Made by a program: the position numbers and the translations under genes. Of a DNA stretch of 64,000 bases, positions 24,950 through 35,571 are shown in pieces. This DNA comes from Ciborinia camelliae (taxonomy: Eukaryota > Ascomycota > Leotiomycetes > Helotiales > Sclerotiniaceae). The stretch is taken from contig JANPYM010000004.1 of assembly GCA_025890175.1 (NCBI GenBank), positions 2,558,682-2,622,681 of the forward strand, given 5' to 3'. The notes below the pieces were generated by a model. It saw nothing but the letters and a program-made list of their open reading frames with translations. It did not search any database and was not told the DNA's origin. Position 1 is the stretch's first letter, and each line of letters opens with the position of its first letter.

Positions 24950-27016
24950 ATGTCGATGCACCAAATGGATGAAGTTTTCGAGAACCAAGCTTTCTTCAGC
25001 AGTCAATATCGAACAAAATCACACGGAGTATTCTTTCAGTATGATTATGCTGAGTCGCAACAAGACTTCATTAGGAAATATCCATCCTCTATACTTAGAG
25101 GGCTTGCTGGATTGAAAGGATGGGAATGGTTCATCGATGAAAACAGTAAGATCAATATGAATATCTTTCCTCCCAATTGCTCCACATCCGTATTGGTCTC
25201 CAGCACCAATGTTTCATCTCCACTCCATAGCATCCGCGACTGACTTTAGCCTGCAGGTTTACCCAATATCCGACTGACATTCTACGATCAGAACTTGCAC
25301 GTTCCAGTAGCTCCCGTGCTGCTTCCCGCTACAAGCATTGATCAATGCCCCAAACTGAGAACTCCAGGAATAATGGGCTTTGTCTATTTCATGTCGCATG
25401 AAGATATGGCTGCACTAGAAAAGGACCAATGTTTGAAAGGCAGACACAAGATTTACTATCCTATTACACTTCAATCCAAGTCAATCAATGGAGCGGTTGC
25501 TTCCAAGCTAACCTTGGCAAGTTTGTTCTTGGATATGACCAGTACTCGAGATGGAGCTGTCGATGTGCAGAATCTGAATGTGAGATTACACTGGAGTACT
25601 GCCCTCAAACGTATGCAACAAACAGGAATACAGCCGTGGTATATCCAAATGGTGTTTTCGAGATTGAAGGGAACTAAGAAGGATATCGAACCGTTCTTTG
25701 TTCGTCCCAATGTTCAGAACGCCCGCGTTGATCCACGAGTTTTCAGAAAGCAGCCATTGACAACCGCTGTAAGAATTAAGCAACAACAGCAACTTGAGCA
25801 GCTTAGACAACAACAGCAACAAGAACAGCAGCAGAAGCAGCAGAAACAGAAGCAGCAACAGGAGCAGCAAGCTTCAAAGCGACCATCAATCAAGCTTTCC
25901 AAGCAACAAAAAGATGCTATGATACAACAGATCTTGCGCCATGGAAACATACCCGTAGAACAAGCATCCATGCTTGGCGAACCACAAAAATGTTTGATGA
26001 TAATCAATTATCTACGCAAGCGACAAGAAAGCGTACAGGGACGAGAAGACGAAGATTCTATACAGGATGATCAAGTTGCAGATCAACAAGAGAAGCAACG
26101 TCAAGACGCCATCCTAAATGAAATCATACACAAGCAACAAATCGAAGTACGCAAATCAGAACAAAGCTCTCGACAAGATTCTAGAATGCCTCCACCACCA
26201 CTACCTACACGCAGATTATCGCAGAGCGGACAAGGACAGAATGGAAACGGAAGATTCCCACCAGCACCAGTCAACTATCCTCAACATCCCAACAATGTCA
26301 AGCGTCCCGCTTCGAATTCAATCTCCAACTCGAGCAGTGTACCGGATCCCAAACGTCGAAAGACGGGAAACCCTATTGATCCTATACGTCCAGCCGCAGC
26401 TGCCAATTCAAATGGTAATGGTAATGGTAACGGTAGCGGTGCACAAGATGCCAAACGAAACCCAGCCGATATCAAGCGTCCAGCTTCTAGCCCCAGCGCA
26501 AATTTAAGCGATGCAGCAGAGCCCAAACGCAAACAGGCTGGAAGAGGTCGTCCGAGGAAGAATCCGGTTGTTCTACCTGTTACTAATGCTGCGAATCAGA
26601 ATCGAAATCAGAATCAGAATCTGGTTGTGAGAAATGAAGATGCAAATGGTAATGGAAAGAGTGACATGCGCGGTGGTGGAAAAGTACAATACGCGAATAC
26701 GAAGACGAATGCGAATGCGAATGCGAGGGGTAATTCAGTAACTGGAAGTCAAGTACCGGTACAGAATATCAATGGATATGCGAATGCCATGGGAAATATG
26801 GCTGGAAATCCGATGCAGAATATGAATAGAAACCCGAAAATGATGGGAATCATGATCGGCAATCAAGTACCGAATGGGAATGTGAATGCGATGGGTAATG
26901 CGACGGGCAATGATAATAATCAGGCTTATCCACATGTAGATACTGCTGCGCAGATGGTTAGTTATTTTCAGCCCAAGGTCGGTGTTGCCAGGGCGGGGGA
27001 TGGTAGGATGCAGTAG
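24950..27016 (+). CDS. PolyQ, AT-hook nuclear protein of unknown family
   Basis: Two exons: 24950-25145 and 25257-27016, with a 111-bp intron (GTAAGA...CTGCAG) in phase 1, giving 651 residues. The N-terminal 230 residues look globular (HGVFFQYDYAESQQDFIRKYPSSILRGL, then GIMGFVYFMSHEDMAALEKDQ) and could be a protein-interaction domain; I cannot name it. A polyglutamine/lysine run of about 35 residues follows at about 238-272. Two copies of a motif KRPAS...PKR(R)K lie around residues 350 and 480, the second leading straight into GRGRPRKNP (about 493-502), a canonical AT-hook that binds the minor groove of AT-rich DNA. The tail is an Asn/Gly/Met-rich low-complexity region. Basic clusters serve as likely nuclear localisation signals. 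Probably a chromatin or transcription protein; the role is inferred. Confidence 0.75.
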
Positions 27017-27289
27017 GTGCGGAGGGGGGCAGCGAGGGGGAGGGGGGAGTTGAATGACATATCAAACCGGGACATTCAACTAGATCGACCGATGGGATGA
27101 TAGGGACAGAACTAATAGAGGCCTTAGCCGAGGACAGAAGGATAGGGATACGGATATGGATAGTTTTTCACGGGAGGAATGCCTTTTTTTTTTTTTTTGA
27201 GATGGATGAGATCCAGATAAATATTTTAAACCCTTAGCAAAAAAAATATCCTGTGTTATTTTTCAATTTTATATATCGTATCGTTTTCG
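27017..27289. other. 3' flank with poly-T run
   Basis: Downstream of the AT-hook gene. Contains a purine-rich GGGGGGCAGCGAGGGGGAGG stretch at 27027-27046 and a T15-16 run near 27184-27199. No gene. Confidence 0.4.
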
Positions 27290-27440
27290 AACTTTGCATA
27301 TTTTTTCGGCTTTCCTTAGGGATCATTGTACGTAAGTCATATAACAAATTTGGATCGGAAAACCTTTTGTTTCAAGATTCAAAGATTTACAGACAATGGG
27401 TTTTGAAATACGTGCGTGCAAAGCACGCCCCCAATGTAAT
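27290..27440. repeat. Intergenic repeat, copy 1 (palindromic GCGTGC...GCACGC core)
   Basis: About 150 bp ending in a GC-rich palindromic core at 27410-27431 (ACGTGCGTGC, AA, AGCACGCCCC). The second copy lies at about 31430-31600 with 20 of 22 core bases identical. Both copies also share a TACGTAA word and an ATCGGAAAA word upstream of the core and follow the 3' end of a gene. It could be a short mobile element or a conserved terminator-like fold. Confidence 0.45.
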
Positions 27441-27660
27441 TTGCATTTTATTTTGTTTTGTGAGGTGTATTGTTACAGCGCTGTGCATATTGTATGTGCA
27501 AGTGATTTCCAGATGAGGTAACAGGTAAAATGTCGAATGTTCAAGGGAAGACTGACGAGATGAATATGCAGCAGTCTCGTCTCGTATGAAAAAGAAGCAA
27601 GTTGGCACAGGTATATTTCATTACAATCCACCATTCACTATCTCTATAACCCCATTCAAA

Positions 27661-29124
27661 CTAAAACGTAGTTTTCTTGCCCTCACTCTCCACAATACCA
27701 CCGGTCAAACGCGGTGCATAAGATTGTCTGTACTCAACCTTCTTAACGGGTCTCTCTCTCCTCTCCCCTGGAACCCTTGGTACAACCGGTTCATCGTTGG
27801 CTCCAACTCTAGCACCAGACTCACGTTCCTCGCGTGGATGTCTTTCGTTAGGGTTCTTCGATCCATCCTTGCCATATCGTTTCTTATATCGCAATTGATC
27901 ATCCTCTGCAAATTCCATTCGTAAAGGACGACCTTGAATCTTGTTTACCCACCATTTTCTCGTTTTGGTTTTGGTTTTCTTGGGCTTCTCCGCCTTTGTG
28001 GTAGCTTCATCTTCTGAGTCGGAGTCTGAATCGCTGGAGGATGAGGATTCTTCGTCAGATAGCTCTTCTTCAATGTGAACCCAGCCTTTGACTGCACTTT
28101 GCGCAGCAGATACTTCCTCGAATACAACCCAAGCGTAACCTTTACATTTTCCTGAATCTTCAAATGTTGCAACGTGAATCTTCTCAATGGCTCCACACTT
28201 CTCGAAATGTTCCTTGAGAATCTCCTCTGTTGCATCGAATCGTAAATTACCAACAAAAATCTTCTTGCTGGGTGGTTTGCCGTTAACTACAGCTTCTTTC
28301 TTTTCTGGTCGACCTTCAAAAGACTTGTTGTCTTTAATAAGAAGTCTTCGACCTGTGAGCAATTGCTCAGATAATTCAACTGCCATCTTAACCTGTTCTT
28401 CTGTTGCAAAATCCACATAAGCGAATCCCTTATTATGAACGGGCTTTCCAAACTTCTTTTCCACCTGATTTGCTGGCTTCCCATCATTAGGACCGGGCAT
28501 ATGCACTCTGGTGATGTTTTCTTCTGTAAGATCTGAGAATTCCACAATCCATTTGCGCAATTCCTCTTTTGAGACACTCCAAGGTAGATTTCCAATCCAT
28601 ACACCATGACCAGAACGCTTTTCTACTTCGGCTTTCTTTTTGGCTTCGGGTTCGGGAGAAGATTCTGCGCCAGATTTGGAGGGGGGAAGTGGTTTTCCTT
28701 TCTTTAGACGACGAAGGGCTTTCTTGGAAGGGGGTTCTGGGAGGGTAATATCGACTTCGATCTCGTCGACGGAGGATTTGCGTTTTTTGGTGGGTGGTTC
28801 TTCGGATGTCTTATCATCGTTTGTTTGGGTGACTTCTTCTGGGGATTCTGTAGGGGTTGTTTCTGCTTCCTCTGTGGCCTCAACCGATTCTTCTTTCTTC
28901 TCCTTCTTCTCCTTCTTCGAGCGCTTTTTCTTGGATTCGTTTACAGTTGTTTCGTCAACACCGGTCATTTCAGTATCGATATCCATTGACTCGGCGGGAG
29001 CTGGTTGTTCTGTAATGGCACTGGACTTTCTCTTCTTGCTCTCTTTCTTCTCCTTCTTCTCCTTCCTCTCCTTTTTTTGATCTTTGATTGAGTCCATGGT
29101 ATCCGATTCAGCAATGAATGGCAT
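27661..29124 (-). CDS. NOP13: NOP13-like nucleolar RNA-binding protein, two RRMs
   Basis: Single-exon 487-residue protein resembling yeast Nop13, a nucleolar factor found with pre-60S ribosomal particles. The N-terminal 170 residues are Lys/Glu-rich (KKERKEKKEKKESKKRK), with several nuclear localisation clusters. RRM1 covers about 174-265: RNP2 GVWIGNLPW and RNP1 NKGFAYVDF. RRM2 starts at about 288: RNP2 KIFVGNLRF and RNP1 CKGYAWVVF. It is interrupted at about 354-390 by an acidic Ser/Asp-rich and basic insertion before the final strand IQGRPLRMEFAED. The C-terminus is Arg/Lys/Glu-rich. An in-frame second ATG nine codons downstream is an alternative start. Divergent from the IEC3-like gene with 419 bp between the start codons, so they may share a promoter. 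Confidence 0.85.
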   Translation of the reverse strand: MPFIAESDTMDSIKDQKKERKEKKEKKESKKRKSSAITEQPAPAESMDIDTEMTGVDETTVNESKKKRSKKEKKEKKEESVEATEEAETTPTESPEEVTQTNDDKTSEEPPTKKRKSSVDEIEVDITLPEPPSKKALRRLKKGKPLPPSKSGAESSPEPEAKKKAEVEKRSGHGVWIGNLPWSVSKEELRKWIVEFSDLTEENITRVHMPGPNDGKPANQVEKKFGKPVHNKGFAYVDFATEEQVKMAVELSEQLLTGRRLLIKDNKSFEGRPEKKEAVVNGKPPSKKIFVGNLRFDATEEILKEHFEKCGAIEKIHVATFEDSGKCKGYAWVVFEEVSAAQSAVKGWVHIEEELSDEESSSSSDSDSDSEDEATTKAEKPKKTKTKTRKWWVNKIQGRPLRMEFAEDDQLRYKKRYGKDGSKNPNERHPREERESGARVGANDEPVVPRVPGERRERPVKKVEYRQSYAPRLTGGIVESEGKKTTF

Positions 29125-29543
29125 TGTGGTTGGAAATAAAAGATAATTATTGAACTCTCCCCAATAAAATTACAAGGTCAAAATTTCTTATCGAGAAACT
29201 TTCCTCTGAGCAGTCGGCGATAAGATAACCCGGGTCTAACGAGGTCTGGTATAGTTGGGCCCAAGCTTTACTTGAGAAGGCTGCGCTGATGCCGTACTTG
29301 TTTGTACAGGTGGCTATTTTCACCCTCAATTAATCTCAATATACACTTAACCTAAACATCAGCCTGATTGATGATGCTCTAATAAAATGCATACTTGATT
29401 ATTTGAATAAACAATCTCGGTTCTGCAACAAGTGATTCTCTTACTGATTTCACAACTGTGTAAAACACTATTTACCATTTTCATCGACAATTGTTTATCT
29501 CAATATCGCTGCGGTTCCTCAGTTGAGGATAACACAATTGAAT
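29125..29543. promoter_or_regulatory. Bidirectional promoter region
   Basis: A 419-bp interval between the divergent starts of the NOP13-like gene (minus) and the IEC3-like gene (plus). No clear TATA box on either side, as usual for housekeeping nuclear genes. Boundaries are set by the two ATGs. Confidence 0.45.
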
Positions 29544-30919
29544 ATGACGTCCTCCATCGATGATGAAATCTTGGGTGAAGATGTTACAGAGCAGGAAGAA
29601 GGTTCTCAAAGCAGCCCGCCCGATGGTTCCAAACCGCCACCGTACAAGTCTTTCCGGTTCGTCACTTTCTTAAGTTCAGATCTCCTTCCCATAAGATTCA
29701 CCTTGATGACGGCTGAGAATGATTGCGACCGTTTATACTCCCAACACCCCTCTTTGTGTCTTGCAAATCCAAGACTTCAAAACCCCCCCCGTTGCCTTTT
29801 TGGTTAGCATAATCATCAGCTAATATGATTGAATTTAGGAAGAAGTATCGCAAAATGCGAATAAAGTTCGATGAAGCTATGCGCCAAAGTAATTTGCTGT
29901 TCATGGAGGAGCAGTTGGCAGATGAGACTGCAAAAAGGTTGGCGCAAAAGAACGAGTCAGTGAAACTTTGATACTACTTTTGGGAATTATAGCTAACGTT
30001 ACGACTTTACAGTCGACTGATGGAATTACTTCTCGATATCAACAACTCTGCACAAATACCTGCCAATAAGCGCATCGATTTGAGCATTGGAGGACCTGCT
30101 CTTGCAGATATTCCTGCTTTGGTCACAAAAGAAGAGCTCGCGAAAGCCGCTGAAGATACATCACCTGAAGGTCAAGCTATCTATCAAGAGATCCAAGATT
30201 TATTGAAGGACAGAGATGGCACGAATACCACGGTTAAGCCATCGAAATCCCTCGGACAACTCATGGCGACCATCCCACATATTTCCTTGATGAATCCTCA
30301 CGTCTCCCCCCAATCTTTAGCTGATTTCGAACCCCCTCCTGGCAAGAAGCATCCAATTGGCTACATATCCCAAGAAGAAATGGATAATTACCTTTACGAA
30401 GTTGACGCAACAATTGGCTTAGCTCCCGCCCTCGCAACGGTTGTCTACCCACCAACAACGCAAGATGTTACCCTCAAAAACCCCCATAGCGTTCTTAACT
30501 GGCTCCGTCGTCATGAACCCAAAATCTTCCTCCAAGACGGCGAAGGTCCAACTGAAAAGATAAACACCAAACCCGGTGCCCTACGTGGAGCAGGAAAACG
30601 CGCTGCTATTCCTGCACCCAGTCGTCTCGATTCCTTAGAAATTGTTGAAGAAGATGGTATTGGCTATGACACTACTTTAAGTGGGCCATCCAGCTCCAAA
30701 GTCAAGCGCAAGCGAGACCCTGAAGATGATGGTGGATATACACCTAAATCCGGAAATCCAATCAACAAAACCAAGAGACAAAGACCATCGAAGAGAAAGT
30801 CTGAAACCGCTGGAGAGACCACTGTTTCCTCAAGTTCGAGAAAGAGTAAACCAAGAGCGAAACATTCATCTCCCATCGATACGGGTCCGGCTCCTCATCC
30901 TTTTGGTCCAATTGACTGA
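29544..30919 (+). CDS. iec3: INO80 complex subunit Iec3-like
   Basis: Predicted subunit of the INO80 chromatin-remodelling complex, with the fungal Ino80_Iec3 domain. Three exons: 29544-29656, 29839-29955, 30013-30919, with introns of 182 and 57 bp, giving 378 residues. The domain starts at KSFRKKYRKMRIKFDEAMRQ (residues 35-54) and runs through LFMEEQLADETAKRLAQKNDRLMELLLDINNS, a coiled coil. The first intron (GTTCGT donor, TTTAG acceptor) splits the Arg of SFR and is needed to join MTSSIDDEILGEDV to the conserved helix. The middle is Pro/Asp-rich, and the C-terminal 100 residues are basic and Ser-rich (KVKRKRDPEDDG, KRQRPSKRKSET), with likely nuclear signals. The weak GTTCGT donor is the least certain point. 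Confidence 0.85.
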
Positions 30920-31429
30920 CCTGTGACTTAAGTTGTCGAGGGCAACTCAGTCGGGTGTACGTTAAAGGTATTGCGACTTTATCGTTGCCTTTTCTTCTTA
31001 AGGATTTAGCTATGCGGAGGCAGAGATACCCAAGGAGTGCTGCTATCTTGAATTGGGTTGGCTTGATATGATGAGATTGTATTTTATAGGGAGGGAAAGG
31101 GATCTTAATGATGGATGGATGGGTTTACTTGAAACTGGAGTTTTAGGGGGGAAGAATGATATCTGGCTTACTTCTAGATGCAATGGGTCTAAGGAAAGAT
31201 GCATCGTTTGTACAATATTGGGACAATGGAAAATACCGAAGAAATCGAGGAGTTTATTATTTCTTGCAAGATTCATAGAGGATAGCCAAGTATTAGCGGG
31301 AATGGCTGCATAATGGATTTGCAAAATCTACTTCAATTTTAAAGAACTATGTATTATGTAATGTATGTTTCAGAGCCTTGGCGAAGAGAATGTTCTGCGG
31401 AGGTCTCGATTTTGTATATATACCGTATC
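30920..31429. other. 3' flank of IEC3-like gene
   Basis: No supported gene. The ORFs at 31043-31324 (-) and 31053-31313 (+) fully overlap on opposite strands and are probably chance frames in the 3' UTR. Confidence 0.4.
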
Positions 31430-31600
31430 ATTCTTTCCGTATTTTCTTTTCCCCTAGGGGCTAGGTGAGCTACGTAATTTAGGCTCAAATCGGAAAATCT
31501 TTAATACTAGAGATCACTTTTATTTTATTAGAACTAACATTTTCAGCTTCAAAATCAGAATAGGCTCTGAAACACGTGCGTGCTTAGCACGCCCCAAATA
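31430..31600. repeat. Intergenic repeat, copy 2 (palindromic core)
   Basis: Second copy of the repeat described at 27290-27440, with its core at 31574-31595 (ACGTGCGTGC, TT, AGCACGCCCC). It is followed by an AT palindrome (TATACTATATATAGTATA) at about 31636-31653 and then by the inverted-repeat element at 31705. Confidence 0.45.
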
Positions 31601-31990
31601 TTTGTTGAAATCACTATAGGTAGTAGAGACGGATATACTATATATAGTATATAGTATATTCAGCTCGAATTGTAAAAAACTATACTATAGATGTACTATA
31701 TAAGGCCGCTAGCGCATGCTTGGCGCGTCGGTGCCGTAGACACGTGATTTATCCAACACTTCATTTTTATTTTTTTATTTTCTCTTTTTCCATTCTATTC
31801 TTTCTCTTTTTATATCCTCAAAAATCATTTTCATTTATTTGCTCCCTTCTCCTTTCATTTCCCTCAAAACCATTTTATTTCCATTCTATATTTTTATCCC
31901 TTCCCCCTCTTTATTTTCGAACCCCCCCCATTCTATCCCCTCCCCCTTCATTTCCCCAAAAACTATCCCAAATCCATAACCATTAATCCA

Positions 31991-32200
31991 CTCCCACTCC
32001 CTCCCACTCCCTCCCACTCCCTCCCACTCCCTCCCACTCCCTCCCACTCCCTCCCACTCCCTCCCACTCCCTCCCACTCCCTCCCACTCCCTCCCACTCC
32101 CTCCCACTCCCTCCCACTCCCTCCCACTCCCTCCCACTCCCTCCCACTCCCTCCCACTCCCTCCCACTCCCTCCCACTCCCTCCCACTCCCTCCCACTCC
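31991..32200. repeat. 10-bp minisatellite, 21 exact copies
   Basis: The unit CTCCCACTCC is repeated 21 times without interruption, inside the inverted-repeat element. The minus-strand reading frames that translate it (GREWEGVGGS repeats in all three frames) result from the repeat and are not genes. Confidence 0.95.
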
Positions 32201-32205
32201 CTGTC

Positions 32206-32275
32206 CCTCCCAGAAAATAGGTGGAAGTTAAAATGAAGAGCTCTACCACTGAACCACACTATACCCCTAAGGGCA
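32206..32275 (-). other. tRNA-like segment with A-box inside the inverted-repeat element
   Basis: The minus strand has TGGTTCAGTGG (32256-32246), a perfect RNA polymerase III A-box, in the context GTATAGTGTGGTTCAGTGG followed by TAGAGCTC, like the D-arm of a tRNA. No acceptable B-box (GGTTCGANTCC) or complete cloverleaf follows, so this is not called as a tRNA. It may be a SINE-type head or a decayed tRNA. Confidence 0.35.
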
Positions 32276-32475
32276 ACACTGCCTATACTACTTAAGCTTA
32301 TGAACCTAATCCTGCTGGCTAATCCACTCCACTTTCTCTCCCCTTCATTTCCCCCTGTTGGATAAATCATGTGCCTACGGCACGCAAGCGCATGCAGCGC
32401 ACAGCAGCGGCAGGTAGGAATGATTGGTAAATCATTTCAGGTTATATAATCATTTTCTTCATTCGATTTGAACTG

Positions 32476-33737
32476 ATGCGTGCTGGTGCGAAATTATCGA
32501 CAGATTATGCAAAAAACAACCCCCTGCATATCGCTATTACTTTGGGGGAAGACGAAATAGTCTGTATTATATTAAACAGCGAATTTGGAAAAGCAGTGGT
32601 GCTGCAACGGGACGGTCACGATAGAACGGTATTACATCTCGCGTCTCTGTTTGGCAGATTGAACATCCTGACGAATATTTTCGATTGCATTCCAGAACAT
32701 GCTTCTATAATCGACTGTGAGGACTCGGAAGAAAAGACGGCGCTCCACTTAAGTGCCCTCCATGGGCATCTTGAGATTACTCAAAGGCTTATTGATGAAG
32801 GGGCTATTGTATACAGGATAGATGAAGATCGATGTATGCCCGTCCATTATGCGGCGAAGAAATCGTGAAAGCTCTCATTGATGCTCTTCCGCAGAATGTT
32901 GATTGGTGTCTTCAGAATTTCAATCAATTAGCTCCGGCCACCAAGTTTCCTTCTAAAGCGGATGGTTTCGAGCAAGCCTTTTTTGAGGCTTTGATTCATA
33001 CCCAAGCTATTGCACAGAAGGGAGAAGACCAACCGTGGCTAATATCTGAGGAGAAGTGGACTCCTGAATTTCGCGAAACGCTTCGAAATGGGATCATTTC
33101 GGACTTGAAAATATTCGACAGTAGCGATCTCAGCGCTTCCAGCACAATATTGATGCGGGCTGTTATGGGACGCCACGAAAAGATGGTCAAGCTTGTTCTC
33201 CAAATGATTCCTGAAATTCCTCTCCAAGCGAGATCTTACCATTACTCCAATGCTCTATCCCTAGCTGCGAGAAATGGAGATACAAAAATAGTATCTCAAC
33301 TCATCGAGTACAGAGCGGACCCCAACGCTATCACCGATATGCAAGAGACATGTCTACACGAGGCTGCAGAAAATGGCCATGACAAAGTCATTAAACAACT
33401 CATCGTTGAAGGCGCCAATGCGGATCTCGCTCGTCTTCGTGATGGCTACACGCCTCTTCATCTGGCGGCGGAAAATGGTCATGAAAAAGCGGTCGAAGAA
33501 CTCTTACATGTCGCTTATATCAACGTTCGAAATGATTTGGGACGGACCCCTCTACATTGTGCGTGTCTGAAAGGGAATGAGAATATAATCAATTCTCTCC
33601 TTGATGCGAATGCTGATGTGTTGGTGCGAGATTATGAAATGAAGAGACCCCTAGATATAGCGATTGAAGTGCGTATCTCGGATAGAGTACGAGAAAATAT
33701 TCAGAGTAGGGCTATGCGGCAGGAAGTTGGGGTTTGA
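32476..33737 (+). pseudogene. Ankyrin-repeat gene, frameshifted and 5'-truncated
   Basis: Several ankyrin repeats are readable, e.g. NNPLHIAITLGEDEIV, RTVLHLASLFGRLNIL, KTALHLSALHGHLEI, DGYTPLHLAAENGHEKAVEEL and GRTPLHCACLKGNENII, in a helix-turn-helix pattern that normally mediates protein binding. The first part (32476-32868) reads MPVHYAAKKS and stops at TGA. The repeat then resumes in another frame as GEEIVKALIDALPQ and runs to 33737. At the break, a few bases seem lost between HYA and GEEIV, and no intron can repair so short a gap. The coding frame also extends upstream of the ATG (FIRFELMRAGAKL) into a possible acceptor at 32439, about 28 bp from the right arm of the inverted-repeat element, so the 5' part is missing. 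It may be a pseudogene, or a sequencing error may explain the frameshift alone. Confidence 0.7.
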
Positions 33738-35571
33738 GACTCGGTGTTGTTTTTAATTTGGTCATCGATGGCTTCTGGGTGGTTTCTTACCGTACAAGAT
33801 TTAAGCTTCTAATTTATTGTGTACACACCACTCTCTCTCCACATATCAACTTACTCATGAACTCATGAACTCATCCATTTCACCCCTTATTTACCTTCCA
33901 GAATATCCTAGGGTTGTCATCAATCTGCAATATCTTGATAATCTTCTAACTCAAGGCTATCGATTGGTATCTACCTTTTATTAATTAGCTTTTCTTTTTG
34001 GGGAGGGGAAAAATGGGGGAGGGTGAAGTGTATAGCTGGTTGATGGCGACTGTATCACGTACCTAAATATCTAAATTTTTAAATAAGATTTTCCATTTTC
34101 CATCAAAAAGAAATCATATTTACCCTTGAAGTGTTCGATTCGGGAAAACAATCAAAACAGTGACAGTATATCCTCTCCTCTTCCACGGAAAATAGTGAGG
34201 AAAAAAGAATCATATTTCCATCTCCAAAACACAACTAACTGCATTACTAACATCTTAAGGGTGTCTTAAGGGTGTTATCCGAACCATTCATCCATCCATC
34301 GTACGTGGATGCAAACCGAACACTATCATGCGATCCGCGCCAGCTATGCAATTAAATGACCAAAATGTTCATCTCATGCCTTCCTCTCCCACTTTGTCTA
34401 TGCACTTCCTCCATCTACTCCCCTCAGACGAGAGCCTTTTCGCCCTCTCCATTCCCTTGAACAACTTGTCCCTCTACAGCTTTCTTCGCCAACTTAACTT
34501 CCCACATCAATCTTTTCTGTTCCCCTCATCCCACTTTGATACTTTCGTAGATACCTACCTAGGTATTCTTTACTCAAAACATGTTTATCAAATGCAAAAC
34601 TACCTAATAATTAATAAATCTAATGCTGCAGATGCTATATCTTACTAACCTACATACCTATATAGCACTAAAATAAGCATCCCTGCTCAGCTCCGTATCA
34701 CGTAATCACGTTGACGAATTAGCCAAATGTATGTTTAATACGGTACTCCGGAGTCCGCACACATAATTTCCATTTTACGATGCAGGATAATTTAAAAAAT
34801 TAAAAGCGGGCTCTCATAAAACGAACAAATCGATGGGTGTGGGGTACAGGAAAGGAAGAGCTCCGTTGTCGGATAGCTCTTTTTGATTCGTAGGCGGGGC
34901 ACAGCTGATGGATTTTTAAAGATTAAAAGAATTTTGAAGCATTTTGCCTAAAGTGGTTGAATTTGTATGTCCACGGGTGCCCAGGTGGTTAATATTGAAC
35001 CTTCCTCATCAATTGACATTTTGGTCTTTCCGGCTTCGGCTGAATTACCTGGGTAAGTCAATTGGGGGGAAGGTACGGTGGTGAAGTATGAATTGAGAGA
35101 ATGGAGCATTGGACACGAATTGGGAGGAATAATGATATAATAATGGAATAATAAATTGGATAATCTGAATTCATTATGTATTGAAAATGTGGAGGTTTGG
35201 TCATCCATTGTTCATAGGTACTGTACGGACCTCCGTTATCGATCAGAGCTGGAGCTTGGGAAAATTCCTTCCTGTCCTTTCTACCTTCCTTCCCCTCTTT
35301 TCTTCCTTTTGAAGTTATTCTAGATTCTTATACACATACACATACATATACATATACATACTGTATACATCTACAAGACAGGATTGATTGACTTGAGCCC
35401 TCCATCTTTCTCACTTCTTATTCCCCGCGGTTACAAAATCCCCCACGTTCTTCACTGGTTTCGCGGTACAAGCAAGCGCATAGCAAGCTAGGAATCTCAA
35501 ACGCCGTCCCGATCGACCAAGCAGCCAGCCAAATTCCGTTATCAAAAGCCTCAGCCTGCACCTCTCCAAAA
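33738..35571. other. Intergenic region and IDH promoter
   Basis: No supported gene; ORFs 34328-34648 and 34948-35208 have chance composition. A (CA/TA)-type microsatellite ACATACACATACATATACAT lies at about 35334-35362. A perfect palindrome TACCTAGGTA is at 34556-34565. The last 150 bases, GC-richer, are the probable 5' leader of the IDH gene. Confidence 0.45.

Larger units (their letters stand above)
31705..32411. mobile_element. Non-autonomous inverted-repeat (MITE-like) element
   Basis: About 707 bp bounded by terminal inverted repeats of about 54 bp (31705-31758 and 32356-32411). The inner 28 bases of the two arms match at 26 positions (TGTTGGATAAATCA, then GTG, then CTACGGCAC when read inward on the right arm); the outer parts, GCCGCT... 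on the left and ...AGCGGC on the right, match with small gaps. No transposase is encoded. The interior is a long pyrimidine tract on the plus strand, a minisatellite and a tRNA-like segment. I see no clear target-site duplication. Confidence 0.6.

Noticed and set aside
25586..26007. Leucine- and cysteine-rich minus-strand frames
   Set aside because: They are the antisense reading of the CAG/CAA-rich polyglutamine segment.
28640..29080. 146-residue plus-strand Ser/Phe-rich frame
   Set aside because: Antisense of the Lys/Glu-rich N-terminus of the NOP13-like gene.
31991..32200. CRISPR-like array
   Set aside because: Contiguous 10-bp units without spacers in a eukaryotic genome; it is a minisatellite.
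32206..32275. Complete tRNA gene
   Set aside because: A perfect A-box exists, but there is no B-box, and the arms do not pair into a cloverleaf.
31886..32370. Three minus-strand frames with repeated GREWEGVGGS
   Set aside because: Translation of the 10-bp minisatellite, which is open in all three frames; no gene context.
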